This document shows positions 10,300 to 19,180 of a DNA stretch of 45,482 bases, one piece after another. A program made the translations under genes and the position numbers. Location: the NCBI GenBank assembly GCA_012522085.1, contig JAAYLE010000120.1, forward strand, positions 1 through 45,482, given 5' to 3'. Under the pieces are notes generated by a model, which worked only from the letters and a program-made list of their open reading frames with translations, had not been told where the DNA came from and searched no databases. This DNA comes from Bacillota bacterium. Lineage in GTDB: Bacteria > Bacillota > Limnochordia > JAAZLZ01. How positions within the stretch are numbered: position 1 is the stretch's first letter; every line of letters starts with the position of its first letter.

Positions 10300-11979
10300 C
10301 TACATAATCTCTGGCGCAGATACCCCGAGCAGCTCAAGGGCATTAGCTAAGACTATCCGAACTCCCCTCACCAAAGTCAACCGGGCTGCTTGCAGCTCCT
10401 CCTCCTCGCCGATCACCCGGCAATGGGTGTAGAAAGAGTGGAACAGGGAAGCCAGTTCGTGAACATAATGGGCTATCCGATGGGGCTCCCTGCGCAAGGC
10501 CGCAGCTTCTACCTCCCCGGGGAAGGCGGCCAGACACTTAAGGAGCTCCTCTTCATGACCGGTAGCTAGAAGCGTCGCATCGATATCTCCCGGCTCAGGG
10601 AGGGCGATGCCCTTTTCCTCTGCCTGGCGCAGGATGCTGCAGATGCGAGCATGGGCATACTGAACATAGTAGACCGGATTGTCCGCCGTCTGCTCTTGGG
10701 CCAAGTCCAGGTCAAAATCAAGATGGCTTTCGGGGCTGCGCATCAGGAAAAAGAACCGTGCGGCATCCCGACCGACTTCCTCCACCAGCTCCGCCATCCC
10801 GATGAAAGTCCCCGTCCTCTTGGACATGCGCACCTGCTGGCCGCCCCTGAGGAGGTTGACCAACTGGAGGATGATCACCTCCAGATCCTCCTCATCCCGG
10901 CCTAAAGCCTGCACCGCAGCCTTCATCCTGGCGATGTATCCATGGTGGTCCGGACCCCAAATGTCGATTACCCGGTCAAATCCCCGCTCATACTTATCCC
11001 GGTGATAGGCGATGTCCGCCGCCAAGTAGGTGGGCTGGCCATCGCTGCGGACCAGCACCCGGTCCTTGTCATCCCCGTAGGCAGTGGAGCGAAACCACAA
11101 GGCCCCATCCTTTTCGTAGATATGGCCCCCTTGCTGCAGCTCCCGGACTACTGCCTCCACCCGCCCCGTCGCATGCAGATCCCGCTCCCTGAACCAGACA
11201 TCAAAGGTGACGCCAAATGCTTCCAAGTCTCGCCGCTGCCACTCCACCATCCGGTCCAACCCCTGCCGGCGGAAAAACCCAATGCGCTCCTCCGGCGACA
11301 TCTCGACCAGTTCAGGATGTTCATCGAAGAGCTCTTTGGCAACCTCCAACACATATTCGCCAGGATACCCATCGGGAGGGATCTCGGCCTCCTCCCCGCA
11401 CAGCTGGCGGAACCGGGCCTCCAAGGAGCGGGCAAATTGATCCGCCTGGCTGCCGGCATCATTGACATAAAACTCCTTGCTCACATCCTCCCCCACCGCA
11501 GCCAAAAGGCGGGCCAGGCAGTCGCCCACCGCCGCCGCTCGGGCATTAACCACATTCATCGGACCGGTAGGGTTGGCGCTGACGAACTCCAGCTGGATCT
11601 TCCTCGGCCTGTCGGTCCTCTTGCACCCATAGCGGGAGCCCCCGGCCAGAATTTCGGCCAGGAGCCGGCCCCACCAGTCCTGACTCAGATGAAAATTGAT
11701 GAATCCGGGGCCAGCGATCTCAACCCGCTCGATGGCGGCCTTCTTGAGATCCAACTTGTCCACCAACAACTCAGCCACCTTCCTGGGGGGCAGGCCAGCT
11801 TCACTGCTCAAGACCAAAGCCAGGTTGGTGGCCAAATGACCATGTTCCTTGGACCGGGGAGTCTCCAGGTGAACCTCTTGGACCGGCCCTACCTGCAAGA
11901 GCCCCTCGGCGGCACATCGATCGGCAGCAGCCTTCAAAGCTCCGGCGATCATGTCCCGCTGCTTCGCAATTACATCCAC
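10300..11979 (-). CDS. argS: Arginyl-tRNA synthetase with altered HIGH motif
   Basis: Charges tRNA-Arg with arginine. The 559 residues show an N-terminal Add-1 domain (about 1-110), the class I catalytic core and a C-terminal DALR anticodon-binding domain. The core begins with FVSANPTGPMNVVNARAAA, where the usual HIGH (or HxGN) tetrapeptide is NVVN, so the first His and the Gly are absent. The KMSKS-type loop is present as RMSKRTG. The rest of the sequence, including YAHARICSILRQA, is normal, so a functional lineage-specific variant is more likely than a dead enzyme. The start is GTG 11979 with AAAGGAG upstream. It lies 19 bp after the GerMN gene. Confidence 0.95.
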   Translation of the reverse strand: MDVIAKQRDMIAGALKAAADRCAAEGLLQVGPVQEVHLETPRSKEHGHLATNLALVLSSEAGLPPRKVAELLVDKLDLKKAAIERVEIAGPGFINFHLSQDWWGRLLAEILAGGSRYGCKRTDRPRKIQLEFVSANPTGPMNVVNARAAAVGDCLARLLAAVGEDVSKEFYVNDAGSQADQFARSLEARFRQLCGEEAEIPPDGYPGEYVLEVAKELFDEHPELVEMSPEERIGFFRRQGLDRMVEWQRRDLEAFGVTFDVWFRERDLHATGRVEAVVRELQQGGHIYEKDGALWFRSTAYGDDKDRVLVRSDGQPTYLAADIAYHRDKYERGFDRVIDIWGPDHHGYIARMKAAVQALGRDEEDLEVIILQLVNLLRGGQQVRMSKRTGTFIGMAELVEEVGRDAARFFFLMRSPESHLDFDLDLAQEQTADNPVYYVQYAHARICSILRQAEEKGIALPEPGDIDATLLATGHEEELLKCLAAFPGEVEAAALRREPHRIAHYVHELASLFHSFYTHCRVIGEEEELQAARLTLVRGVRIVLANALELLGVSAPEIM

Positions 11980-11998
11980 CGTATCCAGCTCCTTTAGC

Positions 11999-12616
11999 TT
12001 AGTGCCCGTCGGAAAGCCGATGGATGACCTCCTCGTTGCGCCGGAAGATCTCTTTGGCGCTCAAGTGTCCTCCCAGTGTCTCCACCTGCTTTCCCTCCAC
12101 TAACACCAAGACGCCTTGAATCTGGGGAAATTCTGTCAAGGTATTGGCGATAGCCGCGACCATAAGACCCTCAAGGCTTGATCCCCAATTGAAGTTCTCC
12201 ATGATTTCCCGGCTAAAGTTCGCGTAGGCGATGCCATCCTTCACTTCCAGTCCTAAAACCCGGGTCCCTTCCGGCAAGGACCTGTTCAGCCTTGAACCTT
12301 CGGAGGGGCCCTTAGCCAATTCCTGCAAAGCCTCCAAAGGAAGGTTCTCGCCGACCACTCTCCGCAATTCCGGAGCCAAGGAGAACTCCGTTTTGCCGCT
12401 GAAAACGAAATACACCGTCACATCCTGCCCCCCGGCCCTTTGGTCCCGGGTTCTGGGCAGCTCCTCCCGCAAAGTCTCATTTTCCTCCCGGAGCCGGTCC
12501 AACTCCCGTTCCAGGTTCTCAACCCTTTGCATTGCCCGCCGGCGCTCCCCCTGGACATACACCAAAAGCCCCGCCAAAGCAGCGAGGATTACCAACACCG
12601 CCAGTATTTTCCGCAC
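11999..12616 (-). CDS. GerMN-domain membrane-anchored protein
   Basis: A single N-terminal membrane helix (KILAVLVILAALAGLLVYV) is followed by a charged coiled-coil-like stretch (about residues 25-50) and a GerMN domain (VTVYFVFSG through FPQIQGVLVLVEG). GerMN domains occur in sporulation/germination protein GerM and in other envelope proteins; the exact role is unknown. The ORF track starts at 12667 inside speB, but GTG 12616 has GGGAGGGATAGG just before it and removes the overlap, so I use it (205 residues). It lies 19 bp after speB and 19 bp before argS. Confidence 0.8.
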   Translation of the reverse strand: MRKILAVLVILAALAGLLVYVQGERRRAMQRVENLERELDRLREENETLREELPRTRDQRAGGQDVTVYFVFSGKTEFSLAPELRRVVGENLPLEALQELAKGPSEGSRLNRSLPEGTRVLGLEVKDGIAYANFSREIMENFNWGSSLEGLMVAAIANTLTEFPQIQGVLVLVEGKQVETLGGHLSAKEIFRRNEEVIHRLSDGH

Positions 12617-12635
12617 CCCTATCCCTCCCGTTGCG

Positions 12636-13487
12636 TCAGCCCCAAAGGAGCAATGCCTCGCGCACAAGCTTAGCCGCGAGCAGCGAGGTAATGTCCCCGG
12701 GGTCGGCAGGGGGACAAACCTCGACGATGTCCATCCCCACGAGCCGCAGGCCCTTCAAACCATAAAGGGCCTGGAGCAGCTCCCGGCTCCCTATGCCCCC
12801 AGCTTCAGGGGTTCCCGTCCCCGGTGCAAAGGCCGGGTCCAACACATCGATGTCGATGCTCAAATAGAGGGGACGGCCGGCAAGCTCCTCTAAGACACTG
12901 GCAAGACCATCCACCCCGCCGGGGAAGAATCTGGTGTTGGCCCGTCCGAAGGCAAACTCCTCCCGAGTGCCCGAGCGGATGCCAAATTGGTAGACCCTCT
13001 CTCCCCCGATGAGGTCCACGATCTGTCTAACGACTGTGGCGTGGGAGTCGGTCTGGCCCAGATATTCATCCCGGAGGTCAGCATGGGCATCGAACTGGAG
13101 GAAGACCAGATCGGGATAAAATCGAATCATCCCCCGGAGGATGGGGAGGCTGATCAGGTGCTCCCCGCCGAGCACTAATGGCAGCCGCCCCTGCCCGGCC
13201 AAGTCGGCCGCCGCCTCCTCGATGCGCCGCAGACTCTCCTCCAAATCGCCAAAGGGCAGAATCAAATCCCCCAGGTCCTCAAAGCTTATCTCATCCAGCC
13301 CCCGATCCAAGGCAGGGCTGTATTCCTCCAGAGCTTCCGATACCTCCCTGATCCTTTCGGGAGCAAACCTGGCGCCGGGGCGGAAGCTTGTGGTCTGATC
13401 GAGGGGGACCCCCAACAGGACCATCCTGCCGCCCGACCCGGCGGACAGAAAGCCGCCGCGCCTTTGCAGATGCTCCCGCCAATTCAT
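12636..13487 (-). CDS. speB: Agmatinase (ureohydrolase family)
   Basis: Manganese enzyme that hydrolyses agmatine to putrescine and urea. The 283 residues carry the ureohydrolase metal set: GGEHLIS, FDAHADLRDEY and SIDIDVLDPAFAPGTGTPE. The neighbours upstream are spermidine synthase and pyruvoyl-dependent arginine decarboxylase, which makes agmatinase much more likely than arginase or formiminoglutamase. ATG overlaps the speE stop by 4 bp, indicating translational coupling. Confidence 0.93.
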   Translation of the reverse strand: MNWREHLQRRGGFLSAGSGGRMVLLGVPLDQTTSFRPGARFAPERIREVSEALEEYSPALDRGLDEISFEDLGDLILPFGDLEESLRRIEEAAADLAGQGRLPLVLGGEHLISLPILRGMIRFYPDLVFLQFDAHADLRDEYLGQTDSHATVVRQIVDLIGGERVYQFGIRSGTREEFAFGRANTRFFPGGVDGLASVLEELAGRPLYLSIDIDVLDPAFAPGTGTPEAGGIGSRELLQALYGLKGLRLVGMDIVEVCPPADPGDITSLLAAKLVREALLLWG

Positions 13488-14326
13488 CGGGCAGCCTCCT
13501 CCCCGATGAGATCCCGCACGAAGTTGGGCAGAGCAAAGGCCGCCCTGTGCACATCGGGGTTGTAATAAACTGTGGGCACTGCTTGTCTCGCCTTGAAGTC
13601 CACCTGCAGCGGATCATACTTCTTCGAGCCTAGGGAGAAGCTCCACAGGCCCGTCGGATAGGTCGGCACACAGGCCAAATACAGCCGACTGACGGGAAAG
13701 ATGCTGCGAATATGGCCGAAGGACTTCTCAATGAGTGATGCGTTGACATACGGCGATTCCGTTTGGGCCACCAAAATGCCGTCTTCCGTCAGGGCTTCGT
13801 GGATGGCCTGGTAAAAATCCCGCGAAAACAGCCCCACGGCGGCTCCGACCGGTTCGGTGGAGTCTACGAACACGATGTCGTAAGCATCTCGCCGCGTCTT
13901 AATATGGGCGATGCCATCGCCCACCATGATATCGACCCGAGGGTCGTCCAAAGCAGAACTAATGCTAGGCAGATAGCGCCTCGCAGCTTCGATGACGGCC
14001 TCATCAATCTCAGCCAGGACCACTTTCTCAATCGATGGGTGTTTGAGGATCTCCCGGACGGCTCCCCCGTCACCGCCCCCAACGACCGCCACTCTGCGGG
14101 GGTTTGGATGGGTGTATAAAGCCACATGGGTAATCATTTCATGGTACACATATTCGTCTTTTTCCGTCGTCTGGACCATGCCATCGAGGACTAGCATCCG
14201 CCCATACTGGACGGTGTCTAGTACTGCCAACTCCTGGTAGGGAGTTGTCTCCCGATGGAGGAGGCTTTTCACCTTGAGGCTAAGCCCCATGTTTTCCGTT
14301 TGCTTTTCCGTATACCAAAGGTCCAT
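13484..14326 (-). CDS. speE: Spermidine synthase (polyamine aminopropyltransferase)
   Basis: Transfers an aminopropyl group from decarboxylated SAM to putrescine or a related amine. The 280 residues include the N-terminal beta domain (LWYTEKQTENMGLSLKVK), the nucleotide-binding VVGGGDGGAVREILKHP, the acidic LAEID and the active-site loop VDSTEPVGAA. No SAM decarboxylase (speD) gene is in the window. Substrate range is uncertain because related enzymes use agmatine or other amines. It lies 21 bp after the arginine decarboxylase gene. Confidence 0.95.
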   Translation of the reverse strand: MDLWYTEKQTENMGLSLKVKSLLHRETTPYQELAVLDTVQYGRMLVLDGMVQTTEKDEYVYHEMITHVALYTHPNPRRVAVVGGGDGGAVREILKHPSIEKVVLAEIDEAVIEAARRYLPSISSALDDPRVDIMVGDGIAHIKTRRDAYDIVFVDSTEPVGAAVGLFSRDFYQAIHEALTEDGILVAQTESPYVNASLIEKSFGHIRSIFPVSRLYLACVPTYPTGLWSFSLGSKKYDPLQVDFKARQAVPTVYYNPDVHRAAFALPNFVRDLIGEEAAR

Positions 14327-14347
14327 GTCCCCATCTCCCCCCAGGTG

Positions 14348-14806
14348 CTAGTACCACAGGGCAACTGCAGCAAACACGCACCCGATAGACTCCACCTTGT
14401 GCTCAACCGACTTGACCAGGGTCTTCTTCAAGGGCATCTGCCGCTGGGCAAAGGCATTCTCCACCATCGCAACGACCTTCTGTTCGGCCTCTTCGCCGCT
14501 GCATCGCCCCGAATACTCCATGATCACGCCAAAGCTGTCCTCGGACATGCCCACTGCCACCGCAGCCGCGATGGTCTCGCCAGGGACTTCGCTGATCAAG
14601 GCTCCATAGGCCGTCGGGGTCAGTGAACCGGCAGGAATGGACACCTCGTCCACATACTTGGCCCCCGGAGGCAGGATGCTGCTGACCCGGACAAGATTAA
14701 GATTCCCCAGTCCCGCGGCCAGCAAAGCGTTGTCAAAAGCATTTAACCCCGTTGGCCCCTCGCTTTTCCCGGCCACTAGGGTGAATTTCTCAGGTGTTGG
14801 CAGCAT
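14348..14806 (-). CDS. pdaD: Pyruvoyl-dependent arginine decarboxylase
   Basis: Converts arginine to agmatine, the first step of the route to putrescine encoded here. The sequence closely follows the archaeal PvlArgDC pattern: LVAGKSEGPTGLNAFDNALL, then VRVSSILPPGA with the Ser-Ser self-cleavage site that makes the pyruvoyl group, then TAYGALISEVPGETI and the C-terminal GCVFAAVALWY. The ORF track starts at 14833. ATG 14806 has GGAAGGGG at correct spacing and leaves a normal leader behind the -10 box at 14850, so it is preferred (152 residues). First gene of the leftward polyamine run. Confidence 0.93.
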   Translation of the reverse strand: MLPTPEKFTLVAGKSEGPTGLNAFDNALLAAGLGNLNLVRVSSILPPGAKYVDEVSIPAGSLTPTAYGALISEVPGETIAAAVAVGMSEDSFGVIMEYSGRCSGEEAEQKVVAMVENAFAQRQMPLKKTLVKSVEHKVESIGCVFAAVALWY

Positions 14807-14849
14807 ATGACTACCCCTTCCCATTTTTGACATGAAAATTACCTGTACT

Positions 14850-14855
14850 AGTATA
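14850..14855 (-). promoter_or_regulatory. Candidate -10 box for the polyamine/argS/pyrG run
   Basis: TATACT on the minus strand, about 45 nt upstream of the preferred ATG 14806. The -35 region is AT-rich but not a clear match. A start of transcription here would leave almost no leader for the upstream ATG 14833, favouring 14806. Confidence 0.45.
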
Positions 14856-14939
14856 CCAAAAGTGCCTGGGAAATTAAACTGCGATTTTTTCTCTCCGACC
14901 CCCGGCGAGGAGGAGACGGCGATGCCGATTGTGACAGGT

Positions 14940-14968
14940 TTGACGAGTAAATTAGGGGCTCCTATAGG
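14940..14968 (+). promoter_or_regulatory. fhs: Candidate sigma-A promoter for fhs
   Basis: TTGACG, a 17-bp spacer and TATAGG. This predicts a transcript start near 14975 and an untranslated leader of about 230 nt before fhs. Confidence 0.5.
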
Positions 14969-14974
14969 AAGGAT

Positions 14975-15203
14975 AATTAAGAGACATTGTAGAACAAGGG
15001 TCTGATAAGGTCGAGAATCCGCAGGGGGGGATGAAGCGAGTTCAAACAGGCCTGACGCGGCGCGGCTATGAAGGAGTTTGCCATATCCCCTTCACGGGGC
15101 TTTACCTTTGTCTAGGATGCTGTTAGTAGCTGCGCCTTCCACCCGCCGGGATGGGTAAGGTGCCAACCGGAGGGAAATCTACTGCTATGAAAGGAGTCGG
15201 ACT
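14975..15203 (+). other. Long 5' leader of fhs, possibly regulatory RNA
   Basis: About 230 nt between the candidate promoter and fhs. A clear hairpin is GCGCCTT / AAGGTGC enclosing ACCC / GGGT (15136-15167). Another G+C-rich element, CCCCTTCACGGGG followed by CTTTACCTTTG, could be a weak terminator. I compared by eye with THF, ZTP, SAM-I, cobalamin, TPP and T-box consensus features and found no match. The leader also holds a small ORF (15031-15126). Confidence 0.35.
15031..15126 (+). CDS. Possible 31-residue leader peptide upstream of fhs
   Basis: An ATG after GGGGGGG opens a 31-codon frame ending at TAG 15124-15126. The peptide is basic at the start (MKRVQTGLTRRGYEG) and ends with Cys-containing LCLGCC. 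It sits wholly inside the predicted fhs leader. It may act as a uORF or attenuator peptide, or be chance. The purine-rich run before ATG has poor Shine-Dalgarno spacing. Confidence 0.2.
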   Translation: MKRVQTGLTRRGYEGVCHIPFTGLYLCLGCC

Positions 15204-16874
15204 ATGCTAAGCGATATTGAGATTGCCCAAAGTGCTAAGCTAAAACCCATCAAGGACATCGCGGCCAGCATCGGGCTGACCGAGGACGACCTAGAATACT
15301 ACGGGAAGTATAAAGCCAAGGTCAGCTTAGATGTCTACAAGCGCCTGGCCGACAGGCCGAACGGCAAGCTCATTTACACCACCGCCATCACCGCCACGCC
15401 TGCGGGAGAAGGGAAGACCTGCACCGCGGTGGGGATCACCCAAGCCCTAGGCAAACTGGGGAAAAAGGTGATGTTTTGTCTGCGCGAGCCATCCCTAGGA
15501 CCCACCTTTGGCGTCAAGGGAGGCGCGGCAGGTGGAGGCTACTCCCAGGTCGTCCCCATGGAGGACATCAACCTTCACTTCACCGGCGACATCCATGCCG
15601 TCGGAGCCGCCCACAACCTGCTCGCCGCGGTGTTGGAGAACCACATCTTTAAAGGAAACAAACTGGGAATTGATCCGAAGCAGGTGCTCTGGCGCCGGGT
15701 CATGGACATGAATGATCGGCAGCTGCGCAACATCGTGGTCGGCCTTGGCGGCAAAGGCGACGGCTTTACGATGCAAAGCGGCTTTGACATCACCGTTGCC
15801 TCAGAAGTCATGGCCATCTTGTGTCTGGCCCAAGACATCGACGACCTGAAGGAGCGGCTGGGCAGGATGCTCGTCGCCTACAACTACGATGGCGGCCCTG
15901 TGTTCGCCAGGGACCTAAACGTCCATGGGGCAATGACCGTCCTCCTGAAGGATGCAATCAAGCCCAACCTGGTGCAAACCTTGGAAGGCCAGCCAGGCTT
16001 CGTCCACGGCGGACCCTTTGCCAACATCGCCCATGGCAACAACTCCATCATCGCCACCAGAACGGCGCTGAAGCTGGCTGATTACGTGGTGACCGAGGGC
16101 GGCTTCGCCGCGGACCTAGGTGCGGAGAAGTTCTTCGACATCGTCCATGGCTACACCGGGCTGAAGCCAGACGTGGCCGTTATCGTCGCTTCCGTCAGGG
16201 CCCTGAACATGCACGGCGGCGTGCCGAGGGAAAAGGTCGCGGAAACCAACTTGGAGGCCCTGGAGAAGGGTCTGGCGAACCTTGACAAACACATCGCCAA
16301 CGTAAAGAAGTTCGGCGTGCCCATCGTGGTCGCGATCAACCGCTTCCCCACCGATGCACCCGAGGAGCTGGAGCTGGTCCACAAGCACTGCGCTCAGGCC
16401 GGCGTTCGCTCAGCCATTTCGGAGGTCGTTGCCAAGGGCGGCGAAGGCGGCGTCGAGCTTGCCGAAACCATTCTGGACGTCTTGGAGAAGGAGCCGGCCA
16501 ACTTCAAGCCCTTGTACGATTGGAACCTGTCCATCAAAGAGAAGATCGAAATCCTGGCCAAGGAAATCTACGGCGCGGACGGGGTTTCTTACACGAACCG
16601 GGCCGAGCGGGATATTGCCAGCTACACTGAACTAGGCTTTGGCGGTCTTCCCCTGTGCATGGCCAAGACCCAGCACTCCCTGTCGGATGACCCCACCAAG
16701 AAGGGTGCGCCGACCGGCTGGACACTGACCATCCGGGAGGTCAGGGCTTCCCTCGGAGCGGGCTTCCTGGTGCCCCTTACCGGCGAGATGATGACGATGC
16801 CGGGCCTGCCGACAAAACCTGCGGCAGAGCAGGTGGACATCTTGCCCGACGGACATATAGTTGGACTTTTCTAG
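15204..16874 (+). CDS. fhs: Formate-tetrahydrofolate ligase
   Basis: ATP-dependent formation of 10-formyl-THF from formate and THF; the second step of the methyl branch of the Wood-Ljungdahl pathway and a source of C1 units. The 556 residues are full length. Hallmarks are the P-loop [15 protein letters not shown], the [20 protein letters not shown] segment and [29 protein letters not shown] precedes ATG. The formate dehydrogenase genes follow on the same strand, so formate made there can be used directly. No folD or methylene-THF reductase is in the window. Confidence 0.98.
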   Translation: MLSDIEIAQSAKLKPIKDIAASIGLTEDDLEYYGKYKAKVSLDVYKRLADRPNGKLIYTTAITATPAGEGKTCTAVGITQALGKLGKKVMFCLREPSLGPTFGVKGGAAGGGYSQVVPMEDINLHFTGDIHAVGAAHNLLAAVLENHIFKGNKLGIDPKQVLWRRVMDMNDRQLRNIVVGLGGKGDGFTMQSGFDITVASEVMAILCLAQDIDDLKERLGRMLVAYNYDGGPVFARDLNVHGAMTVLLKDAIKPNLVQTLEGQPGFVHGGPFANIAHGNNSIIATRTALKLADYVVTEGGFAADLGAEKFFDIVHGYTGLKPDVAVIVASVRALNMHGGVPREKVAETNLEALEKGLANLDKHIANVKKFGVPIVVAINRFPTDAPEELELVHKHCAQAGVRSAISEVVAKGGEGGVELAETILDVLEKEPANFKPLYDWNLSIKEKIEILAKEIYGADGVSYTNRAERDIASYTELGFGGLPLCMAKTQHSLSDDPTKKGAPTGWTLTIREVRASLGAGFLVPLTGEMMTMPGLPTKPAAEQVDILPDGHIVGLF

Positions 16875-16879
16875 GAAGC

Positions 16880-16906
16880 AAGGGCTATCCCCTCGGGGAT
16901 AGCCTT
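16880..16906 (+). terminator. Hairpin between fhs and ndk
   Basis: AAGGGCTATCCCC-TC-GGGGATAGCCTT forms a stem of about 12 bp directly after the fhs stop. The following TTCTAATAAAAA lacks a real T-tract, so this may be a weak terminator or an RNA-stabilising element rather than a strong stop. Confidence 0.5.
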
Positions 16907-16935
16907 CTAATAAAAATGGAAAGGAGGAGCAGCAT

Positions 16936-17334
16936 TTGGAGCAAACCCTGGTGATCCTCAAGCCCGAGATCGTAGCCAGAGGGCTAGTAGGCAGGATCCT
17001 TCAGCGCTTTGAAGACAAAGGCTTGACAATCAAGAGTCTAGCCCTCAAGCAGCTCGAACGAGAGACGGTGGAAGCCCATTACGCCCACCACGCCGACAAA
17101 CCCTTTTTCCAGGGCTTAGTGGATTACATGACCTCGGGCCCCGTTGTCTTGGCCGTCCTGGAAGGACCCCAGGCAATCGCCGTTGTCCGCAACCTGTGCG
17201 GTCATACCAACCCTGTCGAAGCACTGCCAGGCACCATCCGCGGGGACTTTTCCATCGAGCTCCCGGCCAATGCCATCCACGCTTCAGACAGCCCGGAAGC
17301 AGCCCAAGCAGAGATTCAGCGGTTTTTCGGCTGA
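16936..17334 (+). CDS. ndk: Nucleoside-diphosphate kinase
   Basis: Transfers phosphate from NTPs to NDPs through a phospho-histidine. The frame holds TLVILKPEIVARGLVG, the region RNLCGHTNPVEALPGTIRGDF and the catalytic His in NAIHASDS. The usual GSDS after His reads ASDS. Length 132 is somewhat shorter than the common 140-150. The start is TTG 16936 with AAGGAGGAG upstream. It lies between fhs and the formate dehydrogenase genes without an obvious metabolic link. Confidence 0.93.
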   Translation: MEQTLVILKPEIVARGLVGRILQRFEDKGLTIKSLALKQLERETVEAHYAHHADKPFFQGLVDYMTSGPVVLAVLEGPQAIAVVRNLCGHTNPVEALPGTIRGDFSIELPANAIHASDSPEAAQAEIQRFFG

Positions 17335-17365
17335 AACCTGGCTGCATAACCAGGAGGTGACGCCA

Positions 17366-19159
17366 TTGGATGACACCCTTGCCAAAGCCCGCATACTGGT
17401 GGGGATGGGTACTTGTGGTTTAGCCGCCGGTGCCCGCCCCGTTTTTGATGCCTTGGTCGAGACCAAACAGGCCGTCGGCGCTGCCGTTGAGATAGTCCCG
17501 ACAGGCTGCATCGGCATGTGTGAACAAGAACCGATCATCGACGTGATCCAGCCGGGCACAGATCGGGTCACCCTAGGACCGATGACACCGGAGAAGGCCG
17601 TCCATGTCCTCGAAGCTCTCATCAACGGCGCCCCCATCCCTGAGGAATGGGTCATCGGCCGCATCACGAAAGATGCCATCTACCCGGAGCTCAGCTCCTT
17701 TCGCAAACAGCGCCGGATAGTGCTTCGCAACTGCGGCTTCATTAATCCTGAATCGCTTGAGGAGTACACCGCCCTTGGGGGTTACGCCGCCCTTGAAAAG
17801 GCCATCACCACCATGACGCCGGAACAAGTCATTGAAGAGGTGATCGCGGCGGGGCTGCGCGGCCGCGGCGGAGGAGGATTCCCAACAGGCCTTAAGTGGC
17901 GTTTCACCCGCCAGGCCGAAGGCGAGAAGAAATACGTGGTGTGCAATGCGGATGAGGGAGACCCTGGCGCCTTCATGGATCGGAGCATCCTGGAGGGAGA
18001 TCCCCACGCGGTCCTCGAGGGGATGGCCATTGCGGCCTATGCAGTCGGGGCCGATGAAGGCTACATCTACGTCAGGGCTGAGTATCCCTTGGCCATTCGC
18101 CGTTTGCAGCTGGCGATCCAACAGGCCGAAGAAAAAGGGTTCCTGGGCCAAGGGATTTTCGGCACGGACTTTAATTTTTATCTCCACATCAAAGAAGGTG
18201 CAGGCGCGTTCGTTTGCGGCGAGGAGACTGCGCTGCTTGCCTCCATCGAAGGCAAGCGGGGAATGCCGCGGCCAAGGCCGCCTTTCCCGGCTTCAAAAGG
18301 TCTGTGGGGAAAACCCACAAACATCAATAACGTGGAGACTTATGCCAATATCCCGTACATTGTCCGAACCGGCGGCGCCTACTTTGCCACCATTGGCACG
18401 GAAAAGAGCAAGGGCACCAAGGTTTTCGCCCTCGCCGGGAAGGTGAACAACACCGGTCTCACAGAAGTGCCCATGGGGATTACCTTGCGGGAGGTAATCT
18501 ATGAGATTGGCGGCGGCATTAGAGATGGGAAAAAATTCAAAGCAGTTCAAATCGGAGGACCCTCAGGGGGATGCATCCCGGAGGAGCTCTTGGACATCCC
18601 CATTGATTACGATTCCCTGACCCAGGCGGGAGCCATCATGGGTTCAGGCGGCATGGTGGTCATGGACGAAGACACCTGCATGGTTGACGTAGCCAGGTTC
18701 TTCATGGACTTCATTCAAAAGGAATCCTGCGGGAAGTGCGCTCCATGCCGCATCGGGACCAAACGGATGCTGGAGATCCTAACGCGCATCACCGAGGGCG
18801 AAGGCCGACCTGGCGACCTGGATGCGCTGTTGGACCTAGCCTATACAGTCAAGGATCTGTCCCTTTGCGGTCTAGGTCAGACGGCTCCCAATCCGGTCCT
18901 ATCAACCATCAGGCATTTCCGCCATGAGTACGAGGCCCATATCGTCGACCGCACCTGTCCGGCGAAGGTGTGCAATGCCCTGCTCACGTACACGATCATT
19001 CCAGAGAAGTGCACCGGCTGTGGTCTTTGCGCCCGCAACTGCCCCGCCAACTGCATTAGCGGGGCCCCGAAGGAGGTCCACATAATCGATCAAACCCGCT
19101 GCACCAAGTGCAACACATGTCTTCAGAAGTGCCCCTTCGAAGCCATTGTGAAAAGCTAG
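17366..19159 (+). CDS. NuoF/HydB-type diaphorase subunit of formate dehydrogenase
   Basis: NADH-binding, FMN-containing electron-transfer subunit of a soluble formate dehydrogenase. N-terminal thioredoxin-like region with Cys17 (GMGTCGLAAGA) and Cys48/Cys52 (TGCIGMC); NuoF core with the FMN/NADH loop GRGGGGFPTGLKW (about 166-178) and FVCGEETALL; a 4Fe-4S motif ESCGKCAPCR; and a C-terminal 2x4Fe-4S ferredoxin domain (CTGCGLCARNC, CTKCNTCLQKC). The ORF track extends back to 17144 into ndk. TTG 17366 follows CAGGAGGTGACGCCA, so the protein is 597 residues. The architecture matches subunits of hydrogenases and dehydrogenases that may bifurcate electrons between NAD and ferredoxin. Confidence 0.92.
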   Translation: MDDTLAKARILVGMGTCGLAAGARPVFDALVETKQAVGAAVEIVPTGCIGMCEQEPIIDVIQPGTDRVTLGPMTPEKAVHVLEALINGAPIPEEWVIGRITKDAIYPELSSFRKQRRIVLRNCGFINPESLEEYTALGGYAALEKAITTMTPEQVIEEVIAAGLRGRGGGGFPTGLKWRFTRQAEGEKKYVVCNADEGDPGAFMDRSILEGDPHAVLEGMAIAAYAVGADEGYIYVRAEYPLAIRRLQLAIQQAEEKGFLGQGIFGTDFNFYLHIKEGAGAFVCGEETALLASIEGKRGMPRPRPPFPASKGLWGKPTNINNVETYANIPYIVRTGGAYFATIGTEKSKGTKVFALAGKVNNTGLTEVPMGITLREVIYEIGGGIRDGKKFKAVQIGGPSGGCIPEELLDIPIDYDSLTQAGAIMGSGGMVVMDEDTCMVDVARFFMDFIQKESCGKCAPCRIGTKRMLEILTRITEGEGRPGDLDALLDLAYTVKDLSLCGLGQTAPNPVLSTIRHFRHEYEAHIVDRTCPAKVCNALLTYTIIPEKCTGCGLCARNCPANCISGAPKEVHIIDQTRCTKCNTCLQKCPFEAIVKS

Positions 19160-19180
19160 CAGCTGGAGGGAGTGAGATTA

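Noticed and set aside
15000-15203. Known riboswitch (THF, ZTP, SAM-I, cobalamin) upstream of fhs
   Set aside because: A local AAGGTGCCAA resembles part of the S-box, but the remaining conserved elements are absent; left as an unassigned leader.
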